NCBI GenBank assembly: GCA_002839205.1
Contig: PGXP01000002.1
Span: 1-19,319, forward strand
DNA from: Spirochaetae bacterium HGW-Spirochaetae-9
GTDB lineage: Bacteria > Spirochaetota > Spirochaetia > Treponematales > Rectinemataceae
Length of the DNA: 19,319 nucleotides
Direction of reading: 5' to 3'
Part shown: piece after piece, positions 6,933-14,749 of the stretch
Position numbering within the stretch: the first letter of the stretch is position 1
Layout: each line of letters starts with the position of its first letter
Position numbers and translations under genes: made by a program
Notes under the pieces: generated by a model
Database searches by the model: none
Seen by the model: only the letters and a program-made list of their open reading frames with translations
Told to the model about the DNA's origin: nothing

Positions 6933-7772
6933 ATGGTAGAGCAGGCTACGAGCAATCCAGAAATTGGAAAATCGATCCAGGCGGGGGGCATTGCCGTCAA
7001 TTATCACGACATGGGTTCAGGCGATCCCGTCGTTTTCGTCCACGGTTCCGGACCCGGCGTAACCGCCTGGGCCAACTGGCGCCTCGTTCTTCCCAAGCTC
7101 GCTGCCACCCGCAGAGTCATCGCCCTGGACATGATCGGATTCGGCTATACGGAGAGGCCTGCCGGCGTAAAGTACAGCATGGATGTCTGGGGCAAACAGC
7201 TCAAGGATTTCCTCGACGCCATGAAGCTGGACAAGGTCGACCTGGTGGGCAATTCTTTCGGGGGAGGCCTCGCCCTCTACATGGCCATCCACTATCCCGA
7301 GCGCATCCGCAAGGTCATCCTCATGGGAGCCATGGGCGTCCAGTTCCCCATCACAGAGTGGCTCGACAGAGTGTGGGGCTATGAGCCCTCCTATGAGGCC
7401 ATGGCCGATGCCCTCACCCACTTTGTCTCGAACAAGGCCATCATCACGCCGGATCTGGTGAAGATGCGCTACGAAGCCTCGATCCGTCCCGGCTATCAGG
7501 AGAGCTTTGGCTCCATGTTTCCCGCGCCCCGTCAGCGCAGCGTGGACGCCATGGCCTGCGCCTCGGCCGATATAGCATCCATCAAGCACGACACACTCAT
7601 CATCCACGGGCGGGAGGATCAGGTAATTCCCGTCGAGACTTCCCAGATGCTTTTCAGGCTCATCCCTAACGCCCAGCTCCACATGTTCGGCAACTGCGGC
7701 CACTGGACCCAGATCGAGCAGAACGCGCGCTTTTGCGCCGTGGTCGAGTCCTTCCTCGCGGGAGTCTTCTGA
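6933..7772 (+). CDS. dmpD: 2-hydroxymuconate semialdehyde hydrolase (alpha/beta hydrolase)
   Basis: Cleaves the C-C bond of meta-cleavage ring-fission products (2-hydroxymuconic semialdehyde and 6-substituted analogues), giving 2-hydroxypenta-2,4-dienoate plus a short acid. 279 residues, cytoplasmic, no signal peptide. Diagnostic features: oxyanion-hole motif HGSGPGVTAWANWR from His37, nucleophile elbow GNSFGG with Ser108, acid Asp229 in HGREDQVIP, and catalytic His257 in GNCGHW. HGSGPGVTAWANWRLVLP and MIGFGYTERP are very close to DmpD/XylF. It is the first gene of a four-gene operon with a promoter and shared operator upstream and an AGGAGGG ribosome-binding site. Its stop overlaps the next start (TGATG). 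The exact ring-fission substrate is not determined, and no extradiol dioxygenase gene lies in the window. Confidence 0.92.
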   Translation: MVEQATSNPEIGKSIQAGGIAVNYHDMGSGDPVVFVHGSGPGVTAWANWRLVLPKLAATRRVIALDMIGFGYTERPAGVKYSMDVWGKQLKDFLDAMKLDKVDLVGNSFGGGLALYMAIHYPERIRKVILMGAMGVQFPITEWLDRVWGYEPSYEAMADALTHFVSNKAIITPDLVKMRYEASIRPGYQESFGSMFPAPRQRSVDAMACASADIASIKHDTLIIHGREDQVIPVETSQMLFRLIPNAQLHMFGNCGHWTQIEQNARFCAVVESFLAGVF

Positions 7773-8560
7773 TGGCCCTCGCACCCGCTGAAATCGTCGC
7801 GGCCGCCGACGCCCTCGACGCCGCCTCCAGAACCTGCGTCCCCATCGAGAAACTCACCGTTACCTACCCGGCCATCGACGTGGACGACGCCTACGCCGTG
7901 CAGATGCGCAATATCGAGCGGGCTCTCGGTTCCGGCAGGAAGATATCGGGCAAGAAGATCGGGCTGACCTCCAAGCCCATGCAGGACATGTTCGGCGTCA
8001 CAACGCCCGACTTCGGCCACCTTTTCTCCGACATGGAAGCGGCCAATGGACGCATCGAGCGCGCCACGATGGTTCAGCCCAAGGTGGAGGCGGAGATAGC
8101 CTTCGTCCTCGCCCGCGACCTCGATATGGCCGGGGAAATAACGGCAGCCGACGTGCTCGCAGCCACAGACTACGTCGTGGCGGCGCTTGAAATCGTGGAC
8201 AGCCGCATCGGCAATTGGAAGATCGGCTACTGCGACACAGTTTCCGACAACGCCTCCTCGGGCAGGTACGTGCTGGGTTCGGTGAGGAAGAAGATCGCCG
8301 AGATCGACCTCAAGGCCGAAGTCATGGTTTTTTCCCTGAACGGTGAGCGCAAAAACTCGGGCAAGGGCACCGACGTCCTCGGCGATCCCGCCTACTGCGT
8401 GGCCTGGCTGGCCAACTCCATGCGGAAATACGGCACCATGCTCAAGAAGGGCGAGGTCATACTTTCGGGCGCCCTCTCCGCGGCCATAAGCGCCGGCAAA
8501 GGCGACAGCTTCAGGGCGGATTACTCGACCCTCGGCTCCGTCGAAGTCGCTTTCTACTAA
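7772..8560 (+). CDS. mhpD: 2-oxopent-4-enoate (2-hydroxypentadienoate) hydratase
   Basis: Adds water to 2-hydroxypenta-2,4-dienoate to give 4-hydroxy-2-oxovalerate. 262 residues from ATG 7772, whose A is the last base of the hydrolase stop. Features of the MhpD/DmpE/HpaH fold: KKIGLTSKPM, TPDFGHLFSDM, the metal-binding VEAEIAFVLARDL, and ALEIVDSRIGNWKIGYCDTV followed by DNASSGRYVLG. The related decarboxylase DmpH and heptene-dioate hydratase HpaH share these motifs. The flanking hydrolase, aldolase and dehydrogenase make the five-carbon hydratase the best reading. The 13-nt gap to the next gene contains its AAGGA ribosome-binding site. Confidence 0.88.
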   Translation: MALAPAEIVAAADALDAASRTCVPIEKLTVTYPAIDVDDAYAVQMRNIERALGSGRKISGKKIGLTSKPMQDMFGVTTPDFGHLFSDMEAANGRIERATMVQPKVEAEIAFVLARDLDMAGEITAADVLAATDYVVAALEIVDSRIGNWKIGYCDTVSDNASSGRYVLGSVRKKIAEIDLKAEVMVFSLNGERKNSGKGTDVLGDPAYCVAWLANSMRKYGTMLKKGEVILSGALSAAISAGKGDSFRADYSTLGSVEVAFY

Positions 8561-8573
8561 AAGGAACTGAATA

Positions 8574-9449
8574 ATGGCACAGAAGATCAAGGCGGCCATC
8601 ATCGGCCCCGGCAATATCGGCACCGACCTCCTCTTCAAGCTGAGGAGGAGCCCTTTCCTTGAGGTGGCCTACGTGGTGGGCGTCAAGGAATCCCCCGGCA
8701 TCGAGATCGCCAAGGGTTTCGGTATCCCGACGACTATCAAGGGCATCGATGAGATGCTCGAGGTCGAGGACATCAGGATCGTGTTCGACGCCACCGGCGC
8801 CGGACCGCATCTTGTCCACGCCCCCAGGCTCAAGGCCGCCGGCAAGATTGCCATCGACCTGACGCCTGCCGCCGTCGGCCCCTATGTCGTGCCCTCGGTC
8901 AACCTCAGCGAGGAAATCTTTAGGCTCGACAACGTCAACATGGTCACTTGCGCAGGACAGGCCACTTCGCCCATTGTCTACGCGATCAATCGCGCTGCCG
9001 ACGTTTACTATGCAGAAGTCGTCTCCTCTATCTCTTCAAAGAGCGCTGGGCCGGGCACGCGGCAGAACCTCAACGAATTCATCGAGACGACGACGAAGGC
9101 GCTCAAGGTCATCGGCGGCGCCGACCAGGCCAAGGCCATTATCGTCCTCAATCCCGCAGAGCCTCCCATCCTTATGCGCAACACCATCCTCTGCAGGGTG
9201 CGCAAGCCCGATCTGACGGCCATTCGCGAGTCGATCGACAGGATCCTCGCCGAGGTTAAAACTTACGTTCCCGGCTACCGCTTCCTCGTCGAGCCAATTC
9301 TCGAAGGCGACACGATCACCACCGTCATCGAGGTGGAAGGCCTGGGCGATTTCCTGCCCAAGCACACGGGCAACCTGGACATCATCAACGCGGCTGCGGT
9401 GAATGTCGCGGAGCGCTTCGCGGCGCGCATCCAGAAGGGCAAACGATGA
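8574..9449 (+). CDS. mhpF: Acetaldehyde dehydrogenase (acetylating)
   Basis: Converts acetaldehyde, NAD+ and CoA to acetyl-CoA, taking acetaldehyde by channelling from the aldolase with which this family forms a complex. 291 residues, slightly shorter than DmpF (about 312). N-terminal Rossmann motif [23 protein letters not shown], then [12 protein letters not shown] with the likely catalytic thiol Cys126, [16 protein letters not shown], and [14 protein letters not shown]. Usual family wording is NMVTCGGQATIP, so one Gly is Ala and one Ile is Ser here. The aldolase start overlaps its stop (ATGA), fitting the obligate partnership. Confidence 0.95.
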   Translation: MAQKIKAAIIGPGNIGTDLLFKLRRSPFLEVAYVVGVKESPGIEIAKGFGIPTTIKGIDEMLEVEDIRIVFDATGAGPHLVHAPRLKAAGKIAIDLTPAAVGPYVVPSVNLSEEIFRLDNVNMVTCAGQATSPIVYAINRAADVYYAEVVSSISSKSAGPGTRQNLNEFIETTTKALKVIGGADQAKAIIVLNPAEPPILMRNTILCRVRKPDLTAIRESIDRILAEVKTYVPGYRFLVEPILEGDTITTVIEVEGLGDFLPKHTGNLDIINAAAVNVAERFAARIQKGKR

Positions 9450-10471
9450 GCAAGGTCTATATAACCGACACGAGCCTGAGGGACGGCAGTCATTCCGTCT
9501 CCCACCAGTACACCAGCGCCGATGTGGCCAAGGTTGCGGCCGCGCTCGACGAGGCCGGCGTCGACATCATCGAAGTGAACCACGGCGATGGCCTGGGCGG
9601 CGCTTCAATCACCTACGGTTTTTCTCTCGAAAACGAGCTCGACCTCGTTGAAGCGGCAGCCAAGGCGGTGAAGAATGCGAAGATTGCCGTTCTTCTCGTT
9701 CCCGGCATAGCCACCCTGGATCTGCTCGAAGAAGCCCAGCGCCGTGGCGCCACCATCGTGCGTGTGGCTACCCACGTCACCGAAGCCGACGTCTCCGAGG
9801 AGTACATCAAGGCGGCCAAGAAGATGGGCATGTTCATCGTCGGCTTCCTCATGATGGCCCACATGGCCGACACGGCCAAACTCGTGGAGCAAGCTCTCAT
9901 CATGGAATCCTACGGCGCCGACGTCGTCTACGCCACCGATTCGGCGGGAGCCCTTCTCCCTGACGAGGTAGGCGAACGCGTCGCGGCCATGAAGGCCGCC
10001 CTCAAGGTTCCCGTCGGCCACCACGCCCATGACAACCTTGGCTGCGCCGTCGCCAATTCCCTCGCCGCCGTCAAGGCCGGAGCCACCTACATCGATGGCT
10101 CACTGGGAGGCATGGGCGCCGGGGCCGGCAATTCGGCTACGGAAATGCTCGTAGGCGCGCTGAAGAAGTCCGGCGCCGATGTTGCCGCCGATCTCTTCAA
10201 GACAATGGACGCGGCCGAGAAGGTCCTCCTTCCCCTCGTGGTGGAAAAGGGCAAGCCTCTGCCTCGCCACGATTCCAACTCCCTCATAATGGGCTACGCG
10301 GGCGTCTACTCGAGCTTCATGCTCCATGCACGAAAAGGAGCTGAGCGCTTCGGCGTCGATGTTCGCGATATCCTCATCGAGCTGGGAAAACGCAAGGCTG
10401 TCGGCGGCCAGGAAGACTGGATCATCCAGGTAGCCTATGACCTAGCGAAGGCTGCCGGCAGGCAGGTTTGA
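9446..10471 (+). CDS. mhpE: 4-hydroxy-2-oxovalerate aldolase
   Basis: Splits 4-hydroxy-2-oxovalerate into pyruvate and acetaldehyde; metal-dependent (usually Mn2+), complexed with the dehydrogenase encoded just upstream. 341 residues, full length. TIM-barrel start [16 protein letters not shown] carries the conserved Arg12, Asp13 and His16. Metal ligands His193 and His195 sit in [29 protein letters not shown], the C-terminal communication domain and its helices are complete. [13 protein letters not shown] differs mildly from the common DTTLRDGMHAIRH. Last gene of the operon; the dctP promoter starts about 18 nt after the stop with no clear terminator between, so some read-through into the TRAP genes is possible. 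Confidence 0.96.
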   Translation: MSKVYITDTSLRDGSHSVSHQYTSADVAKVAAALDEAGVDIIEVNHGDGLGGASITYGFSLENELDLVEAAAKAVKNAKIAVLLVPGIATLDLLEEAQRRGATIVRVATHVTEADVSEEYIKAAKKMGMFIVGFLMMAHMADTAKLVEQALIMESYGADVVYATDSAGALLPDEVGERVAAMKAALKVPVGHHAHDNLGCAVANSLAAVKAGATYIDGSLGGMGAGAGNSATEMLVGALKKSGADVAADLFKTMDAAEKVLLPLVVEKGKPLPRHDSNSLIMGYAGVYSSFMLHARKGAERFGVDVRDILIELGKRKAVGGQEDWIIQVAYDLAKAAGRQV

Positions 10472-10489
10472 GCGTTTAGCGAAATACAA

Positions 10490-10518
10490 TTGACAGTCGT
10501 GAAAAGCGGGCTTAGACT
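10490..10518 (+). promoter_or_regulatory. Sigma70-type promoter of dctP (system 2)
   Basis: TTGACA (10490-10495), 17-bp spacer, TAGACT (10513-10518). Predicted transcription start near 10525, just before the operator block. Same architecture as the promoter at 6841-6869. Confidence 0.65.
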
Positions 10519-10527
10519 GCACGCAGA

Positions 10528-10562
10528 TTCTATATTAGAACGCTGTGCTACATTGTAGCACA
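10528..10562 (+). promoter_or_regulatory. Two-part operator upstream of dctP
   Basis: TTCTATATTAGAA (10528-10540) is an inverted repeat TTCTA-N3-TAGAA. It is followed by the perfect 19-bp palindrome TGTGCTACATTGTAGCACA (10544-10562). The block from AGAAC onward matches the one at 6881-6906, with the same 3-nt gap. In RNA the palindrome could form an 8-bp stem with a 3-nt loop, but conservation of both parts and of the spacing suits a DNA operator better. It implies common control of uptake and catabolism. Confidence 0.65.
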
Positions 10563-10587
10563 TAAGAGTTTTTCAGGAGGAATCATC

Positions 10588-11562
10588 ATGAAGAAAGGGA
10601 TTATCGCTCTTCTCGTGGTCGCGATGATGTTCGGCGCGGTCGCCGGCAGCTTCGCCCAGGTCAAGGAACTCAAGCTCGGCCATATCGCCGCGCCCAACAC
10701 CGCCTACGACAACTGGGCCAAGGAATTCAAGGCTCAGGTTGAAGCGGCTACCAACAACAGGTACAAGATCGTCATCTACGGCGGCGGACAACTCGGCGAC
10801 TCAGGCCCCCTCATGGAAGCCATGCAGGCCGGCAACCTCCAGTTCGCCGTCATCACCTCGGGCGACGCCAGCCAGTTCATCGAAGCCATCAACGTCCTCG
10901 ACATGCCCTTCCTGTTCAGGAGCTGGGACCATGTCGAAAAGTTCATCGCCTCGAAGACAGCCAGGGATCTCCTCGACCTCTCTGATCAGTATGGCCTCAA
11001 GTCGCTCTCCCTGATGCCTCGCGGCTACCGCCACGTGACGAACGCCAAGTTCCCCATCACCAAGCCCGAAGACCTCAAGGGTCTCAAGATGCGCATCAGC
11101 GAGAGTCCCGTCCTCGTCGAAGCCTTCAAGGCGATGGGCGCCAACGCGCAAGCGATGGCATGGTCCGAAGTCTACACCGCTCTCCAGCAGGGCACAGTCA
11201 ACAGCCACGAGAACACCATCATCACCACCCGCGACTACAAAATCAACGAAGTGCAGAAGTACGTCTCCGAAACCGGCCATGTCTTCGCCATGGCTACTCT
11301 CTTGGCATCGGGCGACTGGTTCAAGAAACTCCCCGCCGCCGACCAGGCCATCATCCAGAAAGCCGCCACGGACGCAGCCTACAAGCTCGGGTTGGAGCAG
11401 AAAGGCAACGAGCAGAAGGCCAAGGATGAGCTCATCGCCAAGGGCATGATCTTCAACAGTCTCGATACGGCTCCCTTCGTAAAGGCCGTCCAGCCGGTCA
11501 TCAACAAGTATGCCAAGGGCGACGTGAAGAAATTCTACGACGCCACCCTGGCGATTAAGTGA
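10588..11562 (+). CDS. dctP: TRAP transporter substrate-binding protein (DctP), system 2
   Basis: Periplasmic binding protein that delivers the substrate to the DctQM channel. 324 residues with a classic Sec signal peptide (MKKGIIALLVVAMMFGAVAG, cut after SFA or FAQ). Mature start KELKLGHIAAPNTAYDNWAK is typical of the DctP family. LKGLKMRISESPV contains Arg169, equivalent to the arginine that salt-bridges a carboxylate in characterised TRAP proteins, so an organic acid is expected. MAWSEVYTALQQGTVNSHEN is the conserved hinge region. AGGAGGAA ribosome-binding site about 6 nt before ATG. It is separated from dctQ by a strong hairpin, which should favour excess binding protein. Shared control with the meta-cleavage operon suggests an aromatic-derived acid or hydroxy/oxo acid as ligand; this is inference. 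Confidence 0.95.
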   Translation: MKKGIIALLVVAMMFGAVAGSFAQVKELKLGHIAAPNTAYDNWAKEFKAQVEAATNNRYKIVIYGGGQLGDSGPLMEAMQAGNLQFAVITSGDASQFIEAINVLDMPFLFRSWDHVEKFIASKTARDLLDLSDQYGLKSLSLMPRGYRHVTNAKFPITKPEDLKGLKMRISESPVLVEAFKAMGANAQAMAWSEVYTALQQGTVNSHENTIITTRDYKINEVQKYVSETGHVFAMATLLASGDWFKKLPAADQAIIQKAATDAAYKLGLEQKGNEQKAKDELIAKGMIFNSLDTAPFVKAVQPVINKYAKGDVKKFYDATLAIK

Positions 11563-11590
11563 TCCGGACGGATAAATAATTTTCTTGAGG

Positions 11591-11629
11591 GGCTGTCCCG
11601 GTAGCGACCAACTTCCGGGACAGCCTTTT
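11591..11629 (+). terminator. Intrinsic (probably partial) terminator between dctP and dctQ
   Basis: Perfect 11-bp stem GGCTGTCCCGG (11591-11601) / CCGGGACAGCC (11615-11625), 13-nt loop, followed by TTTT. No new promoter is evident before dctQ, so it most likely gives partial termination and also protects the dctP message end, raising binding-protein levels over membrane subunits. Confidence 0.85.
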
Positions 11630-11658
11630 CTCGCATGCCTGAAGCAAGGAGTATCGAT

Positions 11659-12156
11659 ATGAAAGCGTTGCTGAAAACCAGCGACATCCTTGACAAGATT
11701 TGCGGCTGGGTCATCATAGCGCTGTTCATGTTGATGACGGTCACCTATGGCGCGCAGATTCTGTTGAGATACGTTTTCGGGACTGGCCTTATGTGGACGG
11801 AAGAGCTCACCCGCTACGCCGATATATGGGCTGTCATGATCGGGGCGGCGATGATAGCCAAGCGCAGGAGCCATATCAACGTGAGCGTGCTCGAGGAATA
11901 TCTGCCCAAGGCACCCAAAGCCTGGCTCCTTGTTTTCCAGCAAGTGCTTTCCCTCATATTTTTCGTCGCGATGTTTTTCATCGCTTTCAAGTTCATAAAG
12001 CTCGCCGGCACCCAGGTGAGCACCAACATGCGCATACCTAAGCGCTGGGTATACTGGATTTTCCCGCCTGCCTTCGGGGTATTCATATTCCAGACACTCG
12101 TCGGAATCCTCAAGGGAGTTCGGGAGGCGAAATCAGCCCAGGAGGTCCAATCATGA
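11659..12156 (+). CDS. dctQ: TRAP transporter small membrane subunit (DctQ), system 2
   Basis: 165-residue four-helix inner-membrane protein. Start ATG 11659 is chosen because AAGGAG lies 7 nt upstream. The in-frame ATG at 11635 sits just behind the terminator T-run and lacks a ribosome-binding site. LLRYVFGTGLMWTEELTRYA followed by IGAAMIAKRRSHINV is the DctQ family core. Its stop overlaps the dctM start (ATGA). Confidence 0.94.
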   Translation: MKALLKTSDILDKICGWVIIALFMLMTVTYGAQILLRYVFGTGLMWTEELTRYADIWAVMIGAAMIAKRRSHINVSVLEEYLPKAPKAWLLVFQQVLSLIFFVAMFFIAFKFIKLAGTQVSTNMRIPKRWVYWIFPPAFGVFIFQTLVGILKGVREAKSAQEVQS

Positions 12157-13415
12157 CCCTGCTCCTCTTTGGTTCCGTCCTCGTTCTCCTGGCTGTCGGC
12201 GCGCCCATCGTCACCGCCATGGGCGGCTCGGCCCTCCTCACCATCTTCGCTTCGGGCATCAACCCTACCACTGCGGTACAGCGCTTCTTCGCGAGCATCG
12301 ATTCTGCGGCTCTGCTGGCCATTCCCTTCTTCATTCTCGCTGGCGACCTCATGAACAAGGGCGGCCTGGCGAAGCGTCTCATCGGTTTCGCGGGACTCTT
12401 CGTATCGAAGGTGACAGGCGGCATGGGCATGACGGCCATCCTTGCCTGCATGCTCTTCGCCGCCATCTCGGGCTCTGGCATCGCCACGGCTGCCGCCATC
12501 GGCGGCGTCATGATCTCGGGCTTCAAGGATCATGGCTATAAACCAGCGTATGCGTCGGCAATCGTGGGTTCGGCCAGTCCCATTGGCATCATCATCCCCC
12601 CGAGCATAGCCTTCATCATCTACGGCACCCTGTCCAAGGCCTCGGTGGGCCAGCTCTACAAGGTAGGCTTTCCCGCGGGGATCATGGTCGGCGGCGCCTT
12701 GATGCTTGTTACCTACCTCACCGCGAAAAAGCACAAGATTCCCCGCGAGTCCAAGGGCCTCGGCACAAAGTCGGTGAAGGAAGTAGTAATCGACACCCTC
12801 GTCGCCCTCGGCACGCCCGTCATCATCGTGGGAGGCGTCTTTCTCGGCGTCTTCACCCCTACCGAATCGGCGGTTGCTGCTGTCATCTATTCCATAATAA
12901 TCGGCGTTTTCGTGTTCAAGGAAATTAAGCTGAAGGAGCTGCCCGGCATATTCCTCCAGTCGGCCATCAGCTCAGCGGGCATCATGATCATCGTGGCTGC
13001 AGCATCGCTCTTTGCCTGGACCATGGTCTACATGCAGATTCCACAGAAAGCCTTCGAGGCCGTGCTTTCCATCGGAATGAATAAGTACACCCTCCTTTTT
13101 GTCGTCAACATCATCGTCCTTATCGCGGGCATGTTTATGGAATCAGGCTCAATACAGATCATCCTCGTGCCCCTGCTGCTGCCTATCCTGGATGTGCTGC
13201 AGATCGACCTCGTGCATTTCGGCATCATTCTCACGACCAATCTCGCGATCGGCATGCTCACCCCTCCCTTCGGGTTGACGCTTTTTACCGCATCCCGCGT
13301 ACTCAAGGCCGATCTGAAGGACACTATCAAGGAAACCTGGCCATTCCTGGGAGCCATGATCCTCGTCCTCATGATCATCACGTATGTTCCCGCTAGCGTT
13401 ATGTGGATTTTGTAG
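12153..13415 (+). CDS. dctM: TRAP transporter large membrane subunit (DctM), system 2
   Basis: 420 residues, about 12 membrane segments, full length. Family motifs: AIPFFILAGDLMNKGGLAKR, the MLFAAISGSGIATAAAIG loop, SASPIGIIIPPSIAFIIYG, FTPTESAVAAVIYS and TTNLAIGMLTPPFGLTLF. With DctP and DctQ it makes a complete TRAP importer. Compared with DctM of system 1, it shares architecture but is clearly divergent in sequence, so the two systems are not a recent duplication. A terminator follows within 40 nt. Confidence 0.96.
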   Translation: MTLLLFGSVLVLLAVGAPIVTAMGGSALLTIFASGINPTTAVQRFFASIDSAALLAIPFFILAGDLMNKGGLAKRLIGFAGLFVSKVTGGMGMTAILACMLFAAISGSGIATAAAIGGVMISGFKDHGYKPAYASAIVGSASPIGIIIPPSIAFIIYGTLSKASVGQLYKVGFPAGIMVGGALMLVTYLTAKKHKIPRESKGLGTKSVKEVVIDTLVALGTPVIIVGGVFLGVFTPTESAVAAVIYSIIIGVFVFKEIKLKELPGIFLQSAISSAGIMIIVAAASLFAWTMVYMQIPQKAFEAVLSIGMNKYTLLFVVNIIVLIAGMFMESGSIQIILVPLLLPILDVLQIDLVHFGIILTTNLAIGMLTPPFGLTLFTASRVLKADLKDTIKETWPFLGAMILVLMIITYVPASVMWIL

Positions 13416-13452
13416 ACAATAGAACAGGACGCCGATGCATTCGGCCGAATCT

Positions 13453-13486
13453 ATGGGGTTACCTGAAATGGTTACCCCATTTTTTT
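13453..13486 (+). terminator. Intrinsic terminator of the dctPQM unit
   Basis: Stem ATGGGGTTACC (13453-13463) / GGTTACCCCAT (13470-13480) with one internal T-T mismatch and a 6-nt loop, followed by a run of T. It separates the TRAP operon from the convergent C39/barrel/lipoprotein operon. On the minus strand it has no U-run, so it is one-directional. Confidence 0.85.
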
Positions 13487-13503
13487 CTGCACATACGCGG
13501 AAT

Positions 13504-13899
13504 TCATAGGAAAAACGAATCCTCTATCGCAAGCCCTGATTCCTTGAGCGATTCATCTTCTGACACGAAAGCTATATCTATATCGAAATATGCCCGCTTG
13601 CCCGGAGGAATGACCATCTCCTTCACTGCAGTCTGCCGATATACTCGAGCCTCGGTAGCCATCGAGAGCGATACGGTACAGCGAGTGATCGATGATATGC
13701 CTGTATTGCTAATCTCGATTGTTACTACGCAGCCCCTTCCGCCGGAATTCTCATACTCGAAATGGGAGGCTATCGTCGCCTTTCCGGTAGGATACCAATC
13801 CGAGGATTCGGCCCGACATGATGACAGGACGGATAGTGAGCATACCAGGATGGCCATGATGAATCTATCGATTTTTTTCATTGTACGTGCAGCGATCAT
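13504..13899 (-). CDS. Small lipoprotein with predicted beta-sandwich domain
   Basis: 131 residues. ATG at 13899 is chosen because GGAGGG lies 6 nt upstream; a second ATG at 13881 would also keep the signal. A charged n-region (ARTMKKIDR) and hydrophobic stretch lead to the lipobox LSSC with Cys28, so it should be lipidated and membrane-anchored. The mature part is beta-rich with a pattern like FxLyD/immunoglobulin-like domains: CVVTIEISNTGISS, a hydrophobic strand, then VIPPGKRAYFDIDIAF. No family name is certain. The start lies 2 nt after the stop of the beta-barrel gene, so it is the last gene of a tight three-gene operon with that barrel and the C39 peptidase. It may act as an accessory lipoprotein for barrel assembly or surface attachment of the cargo. 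Confidence 0.8.
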   Translation of the reverse strand: MIAARTMKKIDRFIMAILVCSLSVLSSCRAESSDWYPTGKATIASHFEYENSGGRGCVVTIEISNTGISSITRCTVSLSMATEARVYRQTAVKEMVIPPGKRAYFDIDIAFVSEDESLKESGLAIEDSFFL

Positions 13900-13901
13900 A
13901 C

Positions 13902-14744
13902 TCAGCCCTCCTTATCCCCGAGCCTGAGCGAATATCCAAGCGAAAAAACAATGGGCGACACACTATCGCTCAATTGTTTTGCCAGGCCAAAGCTTGCCGT
14001 GCCTGCGCCCTCCGAAAAAAGAATCGCGAGCTTGCCCGAGAGGGAGTGCGAGTAGCCTTCGGCGATGGATATGCCATTCAGGCAGCGAGGCCAGGCCAGG
14101 CGCTGGGAAAGGCCGCCGGAAATTGCCACGATTGAATTGAGCGCTTCCGTGGCGAAAATGCTCGCCGTCAGCACAAGGGGGAGCGACATTGATCCCGATT
14201 TTTCCCTTCTGTCGTAAAGGGTATCAACACTCGCTGCGAATCCGGCGACCAAAGGATCCAGATAGCGGACAGCCGAGAGCGTGGCGCCGAGCTTTCTGTA
14301 TCCGGAACCAGAAGCGATATTTTTTTCGTTCGCCTCGTAGTCATTCCAAATCCCCAGGGGGTGGGTATAGCAAAGCTCGGTGCCCAGCCGCCAGTCGCCC
14401 GCGCGGAACGTGTAAGCGACGGCCATGGAGGGATCGCCGAAGGCGGCAGCATGTGCCGATCCGGGCGAATTTAGGCTGCTCAAACTGAGTCGCGCGATTA
14501 CAGGCAGCTCAACCGATACACCGATGCTTTGTTTGTAGAGCGCTTCGAAGGTAATAGAAGGATCGAGTTCCAGAGCTTCACCATCTTCCATTCCTGCCGC
14601 GGCAACCATGTCGATCGACAGGCCTGCCATGAACTGCCAGGCTTGGTCGCTTTGGACGCCGGTTCTTTGATGCTGTGCCGACTGGGATGCAGTCTGCTGT
14701 CCGAAGAGGAAAAACATCGCCAGGCAGGCTAAAAGACTCCTCAT
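13902..14744 (-). CDS. Predicted outer-membrane beta-barrel protein
   Basis: 280 residues from ATG 14744; a TTG at 14759 would overlap the upstream gene and lacks a better ribosome-binding site. Sec signal peptide MRSLLACLAMFFLFGQQTAS. The remainder alternates polar and hydrophobic/aromatic residues in many short strands (e.g. SIGVSVELPVIARLSLSSL, SMAVAYTFRAGDWRLGTELC, KLGATLSAVRYLDPLVAGFA, VLTASIFATEALNSIVAISG), as in 12-14 strand barrels of the 'transporter'/MetA-pathway type. It does not end in the usual aromatic residue (LGYSLRLGDKEG), though SLGYSLRL is strand-like. It lies between the C39 peptidase and lipoprotein genes, spaced 5 nt and 2 nt from them, indicating one coupled operon. By analogy with FapF of the functional amyloid (Fap) system, it could export the processed cargo. 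That role is inference. Confidence 0.75.
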   Translation of the reverse strand: MRSLLACLAMFFLFGQQTASQSAQHQRTGVQSDQAWQFMAGLSIDMVAAAGMEDGEALELDPSITFEALYKQSIGVSVELPVIARLSLSSLNSPGSAHAAAFGDPSMAVAYTFRAGDWRLGTELCYTHPLGIWNDYEANEKNIASGSGYRKLGATLSAVRYLDPLVAGFAASVDTLYDRREKSGSMSLPLVLTASIFATEALNSIVAISGGLSQRLAWPRCLNGISIAEGYSHSLSGKLAILFSEGAGTASFGLAKQLSDSVSPIVFSLGYSLRLGDKEG

Positions 14745-14749
14745 AGCCG

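Noticed and set aside
7619..8638. 339-codon minus-strand frame opposite the hydrolase and hydratase genes
   Set aside because: Composition typical of antisense shadows in GC-rich DNA; no start signals or family motifs.
10520..10562. Riboswitch or attenuator before dctP
   Set aside because: The palindrome could fold as a small hairpin, but no aptamer-like structure, anti-terminator or T-run is seen, and the paired copy before 6933 is less symmetric; a DNA operator explains both better.
10801..11943. 380-codon minus-strand reading frame opposite dctP-dctQ
   Set aside because: Antisense of clear dctP and dctQ genes, crosses the terminator at 11591, and its product shows no recognisable domain.
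13403..13927. 174-codon plus-strand frame opposite the lipoprotein gene
   Set aside because: Crosses the dctM terminator and has no ribosome-binding site; the minus-strand frame has a ribosome-binding site, signal peptide and lipobox.
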